A stretch of DNA of 32,042 nt from an uncultured Rubrobacteraceae bacterium. Its GTDB lineage: Bacteria > Actinomycetota > Rubrobacteria > Rubrobacterales > Rubrobacteraceae. Below the pieces are notes generated by a model. It saw only the letters and a list, made by a program, of their open reading frames with translations. It ran no database searches and was not told the origin of the DNA. This document shows positions 7,211-15,480 of the stretch, in pieces (position 1 is the first letter of the stretch; each line of letters begins with the position of its first letter). The DNA lies in NCBI GenBank assembly GCA_902806095.1, contig CADCVF010000047.1, forward strand, positions 1 to 32,042, given 5' to 3'. The position numbers and the translations under genes are program-made.

Positions 7211-8076
7211 TCCCACTTCAGCAGCACGGCCCGGGGAGTGCCTGCCAGGTCGTTGCGAACTCCGAGCGGTACGAATCCTGACCTGTCACCCAGATCCTGC
7301 ACCTTCTCGGCCTGCTTTTCGCCGATCTCGAGTACCACATCGGCGCCACGTTTAAGCAGCGGGGACGTCTCACTGAAGATACGCCTGAAGAACGCGAGCT
7401 CGTCAGTACCGCTGTAGAGTGCTGCGGGCGGGTCCCACTCCCTCACTTCCGGGGCGAGGCGGCGAGGGGCGCTGACCTCATCCACGTACGGCGGGTTGGA
7501 GATAAGGAGGTCGACTCTGCCCTCTAGAAACCCGAGACCAGTGGCCACATCCGCGCGGTGAAAACGCACGTCGGTCTCGTTGCGGCCTGCGTTGCTGCGG
7601 GCGACTTCGATGGCGGTCTCTGAGACATCCGTGGCGTGGACCTCACAGCGAGGGCGTTCCTGGGCGATGGAGATCGCGATGGCACCCGAGCCCGTTCCGA
7701 CGTCGAGCACGACGCACGGGTAGTCTCGGGAGTCTATGAGCCCGAGGGCAGCGTCGACGACGCTCTCGGTGTCGGGGCGTGGTATGAGGGTCTCCTCGTT
7801 AAGGTCGAGGATGAGGTTCCTGAAGTATGCGTATCCGAGGATACGCTGCACGGGCTCACGCTTTATGCGGCGGGAGATCCAGGCGTCGTACACCGAAGCC
7901 TGCTCGGCGGTCAAGGGCGCTTCCGAGGCGGCCAACTCGGCGCGCCCCATGCCGAGTAGCTCGGAGAGCAGTACTTCGGCCGATGCGACGGGCTCGGGGA
8001 CGCCGGCACGCTCCAATCTCACTGCTGCGCGACGCGCGGTTTCTCGGGCGCTGGCTTCGCCTGCGCCGGCACGCAC
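7207..8076 (-). CDS. prmC: Peptide chain release factor N5-glutamine methyltransferase
   Basis: PrmC methylates the glutamine of the GGQ motif in release factors. It has a helical N-terminal substrate domain (AAVRLERAGVPEPVASAEV), then a Rossmann methyltransferase domain with the SAM-binding loop LDVGTGSGAIAI and the hallmark NPPY, which contacts the target glutamine. I chose GTG 8076, which begins 4 nt after the prfA stop and gives 289 residues, near the family norm. The frame is open upstream to 8145, but that would add a basic, proline-rich stretch overlapping prfA by 65 bp. Its substrate RF1 is encoded immediately upstream. Confidence 0.93.
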   Translation of the reverse strand: MRAGAGEASARETARRAAVRLERAGVPEPVASAEVLLSELLGMGRAELAASEAPLTAEQASVYDAWISRRIKREPVQRILGYAYFRNLILDLNEETLIPRPDTESVVDAALGLIDSRDYPCVVLDVGTGSGAIAISIAQERPRCEVHATDVSETAIEVARSNAGRNETDVRFHRADVATGLGFLEGRVDLLISNPPYVDEVSAPRRLAPEVREWDPPAALYSGTDELAFFRRIFSETSPLLKRGADVVLEIGEKQAEKVQDLGDRSGFVPLGVRNDLAGTPRAVLLKWE

Positions 8077-8080
8077 CGTT

Positions 8081-9175
8081 CTAGCCCGGGGTTCCCGCCG
8101 CTTCGGCGGCGAGCTTCTCTGCCCTCTCTTTGGCGGCGAGGGCATGTGTGAACTCCTCGAGTTCGCCGCCGAGGGTGGCCTCGAGGTTGTGGGAGGTGAC
8201 GCCGACGCGATGGTCGGTTATTCGTCCCTGCGGGAAATTGTAGGTACGGACCTTCGCCGAGCGGTCGCCGGTCCCGACCTGCGCCTGGCGGAGGGCGCCT
8301 TCCTGCTCGGCCCTTTCGCGCATCTCGCGTTCAAGGAGCCTGGACTTGAGGATCCTCATGGCCTGCTCCTTGTTCTGCAGCTGGCTCTTCTCGTTCTGGC
8401 AGGTCACGACCAGGCCGGTTGGCTTGTGCGTGATCCTGACCGCAGAGTCCGTGGTGTTCACGCTCTGGCCGCCAGGACCGCTGGAGCGGTACACGTCGAC
8501 CTCGAGGTCTCCTGGACTGATCTGGACCTCCACATCCTCGGCCTCGGGCAAAACGGCCACCGTCGCGGTCGAGGTATGTATGCGGCCCTGACTCTCGGTC
8601 TTGGGCACCCGCTGGACCCTGTGCGTCCCGCCTTCGTGCTTGAAGACCGAGTAGGCGCGGTCGCCGCTTATCTCCAAGGCGACCTCTTTGTAGCCACCGA
8701 CTTCGGCCGGGCTAGAGGAGAGGGTGCGGTGCTTGAAGCCGAGCCGGTCGGCGTAGCGGGTGTACATGTCGTGGAGCTCACCTGCGAAAAGGGCTGCCTC
8801 GTCGCCGCCTGCACCACCCCGGATCTCGATGATGACGTCCTTGTCGTCGTTCGGATCGCGGTCGATGAGTTCGGCCCTGATGCGCTCGGAGAGGTCTTCG
8901 ATTCGCTCTTCGGCGTCCCTCGCTTCGGCGGCGAAGAACTCGCGCTCCTCCGCGTTCTCGGCCTGGGGGATGAGTTCCCTGGCGTCGCGCTCGGCCCCAA
9001 CGGCTGTGAGCAACTCCCTTGAGAGCTCGGCCCCGCGCCGCATTCGCGCGTGCTCTTTGGCGACCCCTGCGTAGCGCCGCTGGTCACCGAAGATATTCGG
9101 GTCCGAGAGTTCTTGCGTCAACGCGTCGTAGCGGCCGAGCGTCTCCTCGGCCAGCTTCACTACCTGACTATCCAA
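8081..9175 (-). CDS. prfA: Peptide chain release factor 1
   Basis: RF1 terminates translation at UAA and UAG. The 364-residue protein has the GGQ peptidyl-hydrolysis motif at 235-237 (SSGPGGQSVN). The tripeptide that reads the stop codon appears as PKT at 191-193 (RVPKTESQGRIHTS); RF1 proteins have P-x-T here, whereas RF2 has SPF. The N-terminal helical domain covers roughly residues 1-100. Start TTG 9175 lies one base after the stop of the upstream gene and has no clear Shine-Dalgarno, so coupling is likely. It forms an operon with prmC, which modifies Q237. Confidence 0.95.
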   Translation of the reverse strand: MDSQVVKLAEETLGRYDALTQELSDPNIFGDQRRYAGVAKEHARMRRGAELSRELLTAVGAERDARELIPQAENAEEREFFAAEARDAEERIEDLSERIRAELIDRDPNDDKDVIIEIRGGAGGDEAALFAGELHDMYTRYADRLGFKHRTLSSSPAEVGGYKEVALEISGDRAYSVFKHEGGTHRVQRVPKTESQGRIHTSTATVAVLPEAEDVEVQISPGDLEVDVYRSSGPGGQSVNTTDSAVRITHKPTGLVVTCQNEKSQLQNKEQAMRILKSRLLEREMRERAEQEGALRQAQVGTGDRSAKVRTYNFPQGRITDHRVGVTSHNLEATLGGELEEFTHALAAKERAEKLAAEAAGTPG

Positions 9176-9176
9176 T

Positions 9177-10091
9177 CTAAATCACCAGTTTGCTCGTAGC
9201 CTCGTTCGGCTCGATCTCGGATTCTTTCTCCATAGAGAGGACCTTCTTGAGGGAGGCCATCGCGACCTCGACCATGTCGTCTGTAGGCTCTCGTGTGGTC
9301 AGCTTCTGCATCTGCAGGCCGGGCCACACGAGGGCCCGCACCAGCGCGCTGTCCTGGTGTCGCGCGCTCCACATAATGAACTCGAACGCTATGCCCGCCA
9401 CGAGCGGGATGACGACCACCCGGCTCGCCAGCATGTACAACCATCCCTCGACCCCCAGCAAAGAGAAGACCAGGATGGAGAGCACGAGCACGTAGAGCAC
9501 GAAGCTCGTCCCGCAGCGGACGTGGCTCGTGTCGAGCTTGCGCGCGTTCTCAGGCACCAGCTCCTCGCCCCGTTCGAAGACCTTTATCGCCTTGTGCTCC
9601 GCGCCGTGGTAGCCGAAAAAGCGCTTGATGTCCTTGCTCAGGAGTGTGATCACAAGCAGATAAGCAATGAAGATCACGATTCTTATGAACCCCTCGACCA
9701 GGTTGAAGAGCACGGGGTTCTCGATGCTAGCACCTAGCAATGAGCCGAGACCCTTGGTCCCTAGTACGGGGGCGACGAGGAAGAGCCCGAAACCGAGCAC
9801 CAGCGCGAAGGCAAGGGTGCCTGCTATCTCCTTTTTGGAGAGCTCCTGCTCCTCGCCGAGCGCGATGTTAGTGGACAGGGTCAGCGCCTTCATACCGAGC
9901 CAGAGGGTCTCTCCCAGGGAGAGGGCGCCCCTGATAATGGGGAGGCGGAAAAGCTTGCTGCGACGGGTGATAGAACGGAACCGCTCGGCCCGCAGGTCCG
10001 TATCCCCCGAGGGCGCGCGGACGGCCATCGCCCAGAAGTTGGGAGAGCGCATCAAGACGCCCTCCATTATGGCCTGTCCGCCGACCCTCAC
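9177..10091 (-). CDS. DUF1385 membrane protein (YqhQ-like)
   Basis: A 304-residue integral membrane protein. The DUF1385 signatures are all present: VGGQAIMEGVLMR at the N-terminus, FGYHGAEHKAI in the middle, and SHVRCGTSF before the last helices. Five or so hydrophobic segments are visible (about residues 88-108, 132-150, 196-222 and 226-244). The biochemical function of the family is unknown; conserved His, Glu and Cys residues hint at metal binding. Genes of this family often sit beside rpmE and prfA, as here. The start is GTG 10091, 12 bp after rpmE. Confidence 0.88.
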   Translation of the reverse strand: MRVGGQAIMEGVLMRSPNFWAMAVRAPSGDTDLRAERFRSITRRSKLFRLPIIRGALSLGETLWLGMKALTLSTNIALGEEQELSKKEIAGTLAFALVLGFGLFLVAPVLGTKGLGSLLGASIENPVLFNLVEGFIRIVIFIAYLLVITLLSKDIKRFFGYHGAEHKAIKVFERGEELVPENARKLDTSHVRCGTSFVLYVLVLSILVFSLLGVEGWLYMLASRVVVIPLVAGIAFEFIMWSARHQDSALVRALVWPGLQMQKLTTREPTDDMVEVAMASLKKVLSMEKESEIEPNEATSKLVI

Positions 10092-10102
10092 TGCGTCTGG
10101 TC

Positions 10103-10318
10103 TTACTGCCTGTTCTGGCGAGCCTGGCGGCGGTTCTGGAAGCGCTGCACCCTACCGCCGGTGTCCACTATGCGCTGCTTGCCGGTGTAGAACGGATGGC
10201 ACTCGGAGCAGAGGTCCACCGTAATGGTGTCCCCAGCCGTCGATCGCGTCTCGAACTCGTTGCCGCACATACAGCGCACGAGCGTCTTCGTGTACTCTGG
10301 ATGTATACCAGTCTTCAT
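10103..10318 (-). CDS. rpmE: 50S ribosomal protein L31 (zinc-binding form)
   Basis: A 71-residue ribosomal protein. Cysteines 16, 18, 37 and 40 (CMC and CSEC) mark the zinc-ribbon C+ form, which many bacteria replace by a zinc-free paralogue when zinc is scarce. The block [18 protein letters not shown] is diagnostic. ATG 10318 has GGAGG 6 nt upstream. It is the first gene of the cluster with the DUF1385 gene, prfA, prmC and tsaC. Confidence 0.97.
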   Translation of the reverse strand: MKTGIHPEYTKTLVRCMCGNEFETRSTAGDTITVDLCSECHPFYTGKQRIVDTGGRVQRFQNRRQARQNRQ

Positions 10319-10424
10319 CGTAAACCTCCGTCTCTCAAATACCGTCTCTCATAGTGTATTACCTCTGTAAAGGATGCGGGGGCGGGTGCTGTGTTTCGTG
10401 TTCGCACCCGTCCTAATCTATTCG

Positions 10425-11945
10425 CTAACCGCGGACGCGCTGGAGCTCGCGCAGGAACTCGGGGTTCGTGCGTGTCTCCTTGAGCTTCTGGATCAGGAGC
10501 TCTATCTTCTGCGCGCTGTCAAGGGCGTTGAGGATGCTGCGGACCTGCCAGACCCGCTGGGCCTCGGCCGGCTCCATGAGCAGCTCCTCCTTGCGCGTCG
10601 ATGAGTCCTCGATGTTGATGGCAGGGTAGATCCTGCGGTTCGCCAGCTTCCTATCGAGCCTGAGCTCCATGTTACCTGTGCCCTTGAACTCCTCGAAGAT
10701 GACCTCGTCCATCCTGCTGCCCGTCTCGACGAGCGCGGTAGCCAGGATAGTCAGAGAGCCGCCGTTCTCGATGTTGCGCGCCGCCCCGAAGAATTTCTTG
10801 GGCGGGTAGAGCGCCGCCGAATCGACACCACCGGAGAGGATCCTTCCCGAAGCGGGAGCGGCGAGGTTGTAGGCCCGCGAGAGCCTGGTTATGCCGTCGA
10901 GCAGGACGACGACGTCCTCTCCCTCCTCGACCAGGCGCTTGACGCGCTCGAGGACGAGTTCGGCGACGGCGATGTGGTTATCGGCGGGCTGGTCGAAGGT
11001 CGAGGCGACGACCTCGGCCTCCTCTACGCTGCGCTGCCAGTCTGTGACCTCCTCGGGGCGCTCATCGGCGAGCACCACGAACAGTTTGGTCTCGGGGTAA
11101 TTGGCCGCGATGGACTGGGCTATCTGCTTGAGGATCGTCGTCTTACCGGCCTTCGGTGGAGAGACGACCATGCCGCGCTGGCCTTTACCTATAGGTGCGA
11201 CAAGGTCTATGACGCGCGGGGCGATGTCGTTCGGCTTCCACTCCAGGCGCAGCCGCTCCATCGGATACAGCGGCGTCAGGTCGTCGAAGTTTGGGCGCCA
11301 GCGGCCCTTCTGGGGCTCCTGGCCGTTCACCGTCTCTATACGCACCATAGCAGGGTACTTCTCGCCCTCGCGGGCTGGACGGATCTGACCGACTATCTGG
11401 TCGCCACGCCTCAGGCTGAAGCGTTTGATCTGGCTGGTCGAGACGTAGACGTCGCCCTTGCTCTGGCTGTAGCCTCCGGTCCTCAGGAAGCCGAAACCGT
11501 CGGGCAAAACGTCGAGGATTCCGCTCTGCACGTTCTCCTCGCCGCCCTTGCCGTCCCTGTCGCCCCGCTGCTCCTGGCGGCGGTTCTGACGGCCGTTCTT
11601 GCGGTCTGTGCGGCTCCGGTCCTGACGCTGGTGTTCGACCTGTTCTGTGGTGGCGAGGTTCGAGTCAGCCTCGCCGAAGCCGTCGACGGGCGCGGCGACT
11701 GGCGTCTCCGTCGCGCCATTGGGCTCTTCCGTCGTTACTGGGACTTCCTGGGTTGCGGTCGTCGTGGCGTCTCCGTTGGTCGTGCTGTCGTTCTGCTGGC
11801 TCGCGGCCTGCTCGGTTGCGACCTTGTAGATCATCTCTGCCAGCTCCGGCTTGCGGTACTTACGGTACTGCTTTATACCTAGCTGCGAGGCGATCTGGTG
11901 CAGGTCGCTCAGGCGCTTGCGCTCCAGGGTAGATCTTTCGGTCAT
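10425..11945 (-). CDS. rho: Transcription termination factor Rho
   Basis: The 506-residue hexameric RNA helicase has a Rho N-terminal SAP-like fold (1-45), an inserted low-complexity linker rich in T, N, Q, R and G (about 46-138), a cold-shock RNA-binding domain (139-210, [10 protein letters not shown]) and the RecA-type motor. Walker A is PPKAGKT at about 263-269; [13 protein letters not shown] and [20 protein letters not shown] follow. Such polar N-terminal insertions are known from actinobacterial Rho proteins and add RNA affinity. Start ATG 11945 has a strong AGGAGAGGTGGAG upstream. The 106-bp gap to rpmE contains a GGGTGC/GCACCC stem with a large loop and no T-run. Confidence 0.97.
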   Translation of the reverse strand: MTERSTLERKRLSDLHQIASQLGIKQYRKYRKPELAEMIYKVATEQAASQQNDSTTNGDATTTATQEVPVTTEEPNGATETPVAAPVDGFGEADSNLATTEQVEHQRQDRSRTDRKNGRQNRRQEQRGDRDGKGGEENVQSGILDVLPDGFGFLRTGGYSQSKGDVYVSTSQIKRFSLRRGDQIVGQIRPAREGEKYPAMVRIETVNGQEPQKGRWRPNFDDLTPLYPMERLRLEWKPNDIAPRVIDLVAPIGKGQRGMVVSPPKAGKTTILKQIAQSIAANYPETKLFVVLADERPEEVTDWQRSVEEAEVVASTFDQPADNHIAVAELVLERVKRLVEEGEDVVVLLDGITRLSRAYNLAAPASGRILSGGVDSAALYPPKKFFGAARNIENGGSLTILATALVETGSRMDEVIFEEFKGTGNMELRLDRKLANRRIYPAINIEDSSTRKEELLMEPAEAQRVWQVRSILNALDSAQKIELLIQKLKETRTNPEFLRELQRVRG

Positions 11946-12011
11946 GTTGATACTCCACCTCTCCTGTTTACGATGCGGAAATGTCTTTCATCGGGTTTCT
12001 GCACGGGTTTG

Positions 12012-13040
12012 TCAAAGTTGGAAGCCCCGCCGCCCTGCTTCGGGCTCTAGGGCATGGATGGTGTCCATGAATCTTACCACACGGGGCTCCGTCGACATGA
12101 CGACCGTATGCGTCCTTGCGCCGCCCCGGAAATACCTGACGCCGCTCAGCGTCTCGCCGGGAGTGATCCCCGTCGCTGCGAAGAGTACGTCGGTGCCCCG
12201 GATCAGGTCGTCCAGCGTAAGCTTCCGCTCGGAGTCTGTGAAGCCGTACTCTTCGAGCTTCTCGACTTGCGAGCGTTGTGTCGGCCACATTCTGGCCTGC
12301 ATCTCCCCTCCGAGGCACTTCATGACCGCGGCTGCGAGGATACCCTCGGGGGCCCCTCCTATACCGATGATCGCGTGCAGGTCGGCCCCATGCATCCCCA
12401 CGGCGATGGCCGGGGTGAGGTCGCCCTCCGGCCTTATCTGGATGCGCGCACCCGTCTTTCGGATCTCCTCTATGAGGCTCTCGTGCCTGTCGCGGTCGAG
12501 TACGGCTACGGTGATCTCCTGAGGCCTGCGGCCGAGCGCACCTGCAATGGCCTCTATATTCTCCGATACGGGGGCGTCTATGTCTATGTACCCCTTCGCT
12601 CCCGGGCCGACGATCAGCTTGCTCATGTACATATCCGGGGTCCTTAGCATGCTCCCCCTGGGGGCAGCCGCGACCGCCGAGATCGAACCCTCCTGCCCCT
12701 TTACGAGCAACTGCAAGCCCTCGATGGGCTCGACCGCGAGGTCGGCTTCCGGGCCTGTTTTCCCTAGCGAGTCGTCCACGCTGACTATCCCCGGATGGCT
12801 CTTTGGCGCCCTGACCCGACCTTTCTCGTCGAGGCGCTGCTCGCGCAGCACGGTTACCCTTCCGGAGACTGGGACTCTCTGCAACTCCTCGCGGAAAGCT
12901 TCCGTGGCCAGCGTGTAGGCGCGCTCCGAGTCTCCCGAACCTTCGAGACGCGCCACCTCGAGCGCGACCCGCTCGGTCACGGCGGCATATTCTACCGCGG
13001 CTGAAGCTATGGACCCCGAGTGGGAATCAGTAACGTTAAT
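12012..13040 (-). CDS. glpX: GlpX-like class II fructose-1,6-bisphosphatase, divergent
   Basis: The protein aligns along its length with GlpX: VTERVALEVARLEGSGD, then VEPIEG, DMYMSKLIVGPGAKG and GIGGAPEG. It would hydrolyse fructose-1,6-bisphosphate in gluconeogenesis. By my alignment with E. coli GlpX, metal ligands E57, E88 and E213 are kept, but D33 is replaced by Tyr and D85 by Glu, so activity is uncertain. The first conventional start, GTG 12980, would remove the beginning of the conserved first helix (SAAVEYAAVTER). In frame upstream there is ATT 13040, preceded by GGTGAG at 5 nt, giving 342 residues; I list that as the likely, unusual start. Rho follows after 66 bp. Confidence 0.75.
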   Translation of the reverse strand: MNVTDSHSGSIASAAVEYAAVTERVALEVARLEGSGDSERAYTLATEAFREELQRVPVSGRVTVLREQRLDEKGRVRAPKSHPGIVSVDDSLGKTGPEADLAVEPIEGLQLLVKGQEGSISAVAAAPRGSMLRTPDMYMSKLIVGPGAKGYIDIDAPVSENIEAIAGALGRRPQEITVAVLDRDRHESLIEEIRKTGARIQIRPEGDLTPAIAVGMHGADLHAIIGIGGAPEGILAAAVMKCLGGEMQARMWPTQRSQVEKLEEYGFTDSERKLTLDDLIRGTDVLFAATGITPGETLSGVRYFRGGARTHTVVMSTEPRVVRFMDTIHALEPEAGRRGFQL

Positions 13041-13163
13041 GGGCTCTCACCGAACCTCCTATGACCCACCAAGATAGACCGCACGCCACAAAGATCTCTC
13101 GAGGCTGGGTCTGCGTCGAAACGGTGCGGGTGGTTCCAGGGAACCAGCGTACCTGACACCTTG

Positions 13164-13197
13164 ATTATACACCAGCGCCGGTAAGTCGACTACCGGC
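13164..13197 (-). promoter_or_regulatory. Promoter of glpX with an overlapping inverted repeat
   Basis: The minus strand carries TATAAT (13169-13164). Upstream, GCCGGTA (13177-13183) and TACCGGC (13191-13197) form a perfect 7-bp inverted repeat with a 7-bp centre. It starts directly after the stop codon of the upstream gene and covers the region where a -35 box would lie, so it may be an operator, a short terminator stem, or both. The leader to glpX would be about 117 nt. Confidence 0.45.
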
Positions 13198-14514
13198 TCA
13201 CGGCGTCTTGTTTGCCACCGCCTCCTGTGCGAGCCCGAGAAGCGCCTGCTCGAGGTTCTCGCCCACAGGGTCGTTGTCGCAGTAGAGGACGGGTTTACCT
13301 TCCTCAGAACCCTGGCGCGTAACTACGTCAACCGCCGCCGCCTTTATCTCGGTGAGGTAAGCCTCGACCCCTGACATCCTTGCGAGGTCCACGGCAAGAC
13401 GCTTTCTGTCGGAGAGGTTCCCCGAGGAGGCCACGACTTCGCAACCGTAGTGTTCTTCGAGGTGCCTGGCGAGCGTATCAAGGACGGCGGGTGGCGCCGT
13501 GGAGACGTAGCCTATCCGCATTCCCTCGACCTTACCGACCGGACGAGGCCTGAAGACCGTCGGGATCACGACCAGATCACGACGTATCTTGTGGACCGAC
13601 CGTACGAGACCGCCGACCTTCTCGGGGCTTGCCAGCGGCTCCTCGCTCATGGTGAGGAGGAGCAGGTCCGAGAGTAGCAGGCGGTAGGTGCCCAGAAATC
13701 CGACAATGTACTCGGGGTCCTGGTTGGCCCCTGCGACGAGGACGCGCCTCTCGACCGTGACCGGGGGCATGGCCGCCCCCGAGCCGTCGAAGACCGTAAC
13801 GCGGGTGGCGAGGCCGTTGGCAATCTCGGCCCCCTCCAGGACGTTCGAGACGAACGGTTCCCCAGCGAGACCGCCGCCGCACCTGCGGCATCCGACGGTC
13901 GTCACCCTGCTCAGGGCCGCTGTCTCGTAGTAGTCGCTTGCGGCGTGCGCCCCGCGCCCGAGGGCCTCGAGCAGGTATTCGCTCCCGACCTCCATCCTGT
14001 GTCCCTCGATGACCTCAGGGTGCTCGGGTCCTCCGCGGCCCATCGAGACCACCCCAGGGTCGAAGCCCTCACGGGCGAGCAGACGCGCCAGGTAGCCCGA
14101 GATCGCCGTCTTCCCGACCCTCTTTCCCGTCCCGATCACGGCGAGCGAAGGCTTGGTCGAGACGGGGCGAAGTTCCGGCGGCTTCAGCTCGAAGTCGCTG
14201 CCGAGGTAGCGCGCCCCGGCGTAGAGGGCGAGCGAGGCTATCCTCATCCGCTCTCTATAGCCGATTACGGGCTCGTCTGAGAGGTCGACGACGACGTCGA
14301 CCTCGTACTCGGCGAGCGCCTTCCCTACCGCGGAGACTGGGTCCGTGTCCTCGACCAGCGGCACGCCGTAGTCGGTGCCGTCCTTGATCTTCTCCGTGCC
14401 GCCAAGGAAGGCCGCTGCTACGCCTTCGGCTTGCAGGGACTGCTGCACGCTTTGCATCGCGTCGATGACGACCGGAGGATAGTGCTCGCCGTCGATCAGG
14501 AACAGCGCACGCAC
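13198..14514 (-). CDS. cpgS: Cyclic 2,3-diphosphoglycerate synthetase
   Basis: The 438-residue protein matches the archaeal enzyme that closes 2,3-diphosphoglycerate into cyclic 2,3-diphosphoglycerate with ATP. That compound is a thermoprotectant and phosphate store in thermophilic methanogens. An N-terminal domain (1-115) precedes a P-loop domain with AVIGTGKRVGKTAISG (125-140). A CRRCGG pair and the GANQDPEYIVGF block are further landmarks. Length is close to the methanogen enzyme, about 460 residues as I recall it. Start GTG 14514 lies 6 bp after the metallophosphoesterase gene, so the two are surely cotranscribed. The call rests on remembered family features; a related but different nucleotide-dependent ligase cannot be excluded. 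Confidence 0.75.
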   Translation of the reverse strand: MRALFLIDGEHYPPVVIDAMQSVQQSLQAEGVAAAFLGGTEKIKDGTDYGVPLVEDTDPVSAVGKALAEYEVDVVVDLSDEPVIGYRERMRIASLALYAGARYLGSDFELKPPELRPVSTKPSLAVIGTGKRVGKTAISGYLARLLAREGFDPGVVSMGRGGPEHPEVIEGHRMEVGSEYLLEALGRGAHAASDYYETAALSRVTTVGCRRCGGGLAGEPFVSNVLEGAEIANGLATRVTVFDGSGAAMPPVTVERRVLVAGANQDPEYIVGFLGTYRLLLSDLLLLTMSEEPLASPEKVGGLVRSVHKIRRDLVVIPTVFRPRPVGKVEGMRIGYVSTAPPAVLDTLARHLEEHYGCEVVASSGNLSDRKRLAVDLARMSGVEAYLTEIKAAAVDVVTRQGSEEGKPVLYCDNDPVGENLEQALLGLAQEAVANKTP

Positions 14515-14520
14515 GCGACT

Positions 14521-15345
14521 TTAGCTCAGCGTTCGCCGCTGGCGGCGGTCTCCCGGCCTGCCGTCGCCCGTGACCTCTTCGTAATGCAGATACTGGTGGG
14601 TCGCTGAGTCGAAGTCCACTATCAGCTCGCGGTCTTTGAACGGGTACTTGCGGAAGACCTTCACCCGCCCGTCCTCGATCTCTATGATGTTGTAGCAGGG
14701 GCGCGTGTTACCCCTGAGGCGGGTAGTCGAGGCCGTACCTGCGTTGACGATAAACATGTTCTCGAGCTTCCAGGAGTAGGGCACATGCTTGTGCCCGGAG
14801 AGGACGAGGTCGACCTCCGTATCGGCGAGTAGCTCGAGCACGTCCCCAGCATCGTAGATGATGTTGCGCTCCCTTCCCGTTCCAGGGATGGGGATCAGGT
14901 GGTGGTGGATAACGAAGATCTTGAGCTTGTCTTCGGCCATGGCGAAGGTCTCGTGGATAAACTCGTAGTGCTCGCGACCAACCCGTCCGTCGTCGAGGTC
15001 GGGTTCGGATGAGTCCACGGCGACCATGACGGCTTCTTCGAAATCGAGGGTCGAGTACCGCTCCCCGAAGAGCCGCTCGAAGTGAATATAACCGACGTTG
15101 CGGGAATCGTGGTTGCCCGGTATCAGCATGACCCGCTCGCACTGGATGCGCTGGATGTACTCGGCCGCCTCCTCGAACTCCTGGCGGTAACCCGCGTTCG
15201 TCAGGTCACCCGACACAACGACAGCGGTAGGATCGAGGTCGTTTATCTCGAGGATCGAACGCTCCAGCAAGTCGGGTATGAAGTAAGGACTGCCGCAGTG
15301 GATATCGCTGATCTGACAGATAACCATCCTGCCGTGCGTGCCCAT
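14521..15345 (-). CDS. Calcineurin-like metallophosphoesterase
   Basis: A 274-residue cytosolic phosphoesterase with the full two-metal motif set: D14-I-H16 (SDIHCG), GD at 46-47 (VSGDLTNAG), GNHD at 77-80, HHH at 147-149, and GHKH at 184-187. This architecture resembles cyclic-nucleotide phosphodiesterase (CpdA-like) and related enzymes. The natural substrate is unknown; the operon partner makes a cyclic phosphoester, so action on that compound or its precursor is an attractive guess. Start ATG 15345 has GGGGAG 3-4 nt upstream. ATG 15327 is a possible alternative. It is the first gene of the two-gene operon. Confidence 0.85.
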   Translation of the reverse strand: MGTHGRMVICQISDIHCGSPYFIPDLLERSILEINDLDPTAVVVSGDLTNAGYRQEFEEAAEYIQRIQCERVMLIPGNHDSRNVGYIHFERLFGERYSTLDFEEAVMVAVDSSEPDLDDGRVGREHYEFIHETFAMAEDKLKIFVIHHHLIPIPGTGRERNIIYDAGDVLELLADTEVDLVLSGHKHVPYSWKLENMFIVNAGTASTTRLRGNTRPCYNIIEIEDGRVKVFRKYPFKDRELIVDFDSATHQYLHYEEVTGDGRPGDRRQRRTLS

Positions 15346-15379
15346 GCACTCCCCGATTCTATTCGATAGAGACGCCGGA

Positions 15380-15388
15380 AGTATAGCA
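15380..15388 (-). promoter_or_regulatory. Extended -10 promoter for the phosphoesterase-cDPG synthetase operon
   Basis: The minus strand reads TGCTATACT (15388-15380), a perfect TGn extended -10 with TATACT. No convincing -35 is present. The leader would be about 30 nt. Confidence 0.45.
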
Positions 15389-15480
15389 GAGCGTGTTTTG
15401 AGGCATCAGGTTTCAGGTAGCTGTAGCAGCCGCTCATTGAGCACGCGACGTTGTACACCGGCAAGGCTCCTTCGGGCACC

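Noticed and set aside
7736-9022. 428-codon plus-strand open frame
   Set aside because: It is antisense to prmC and prfA, both unmistakable; long shadow frames are expected in GC-rich DNA.
10370-10424. Rho-independent terminator after rho (minus strand)
   Set aside because: The CGGGTGC/GCACCCG stem has a 14-nt loop and no T-run; not convincing as an intrinsic terminator.
10974-11882. 302-codon plus-strand open frame
   Set aside because: Antisense to rho; composition is a mirror of rho codons.
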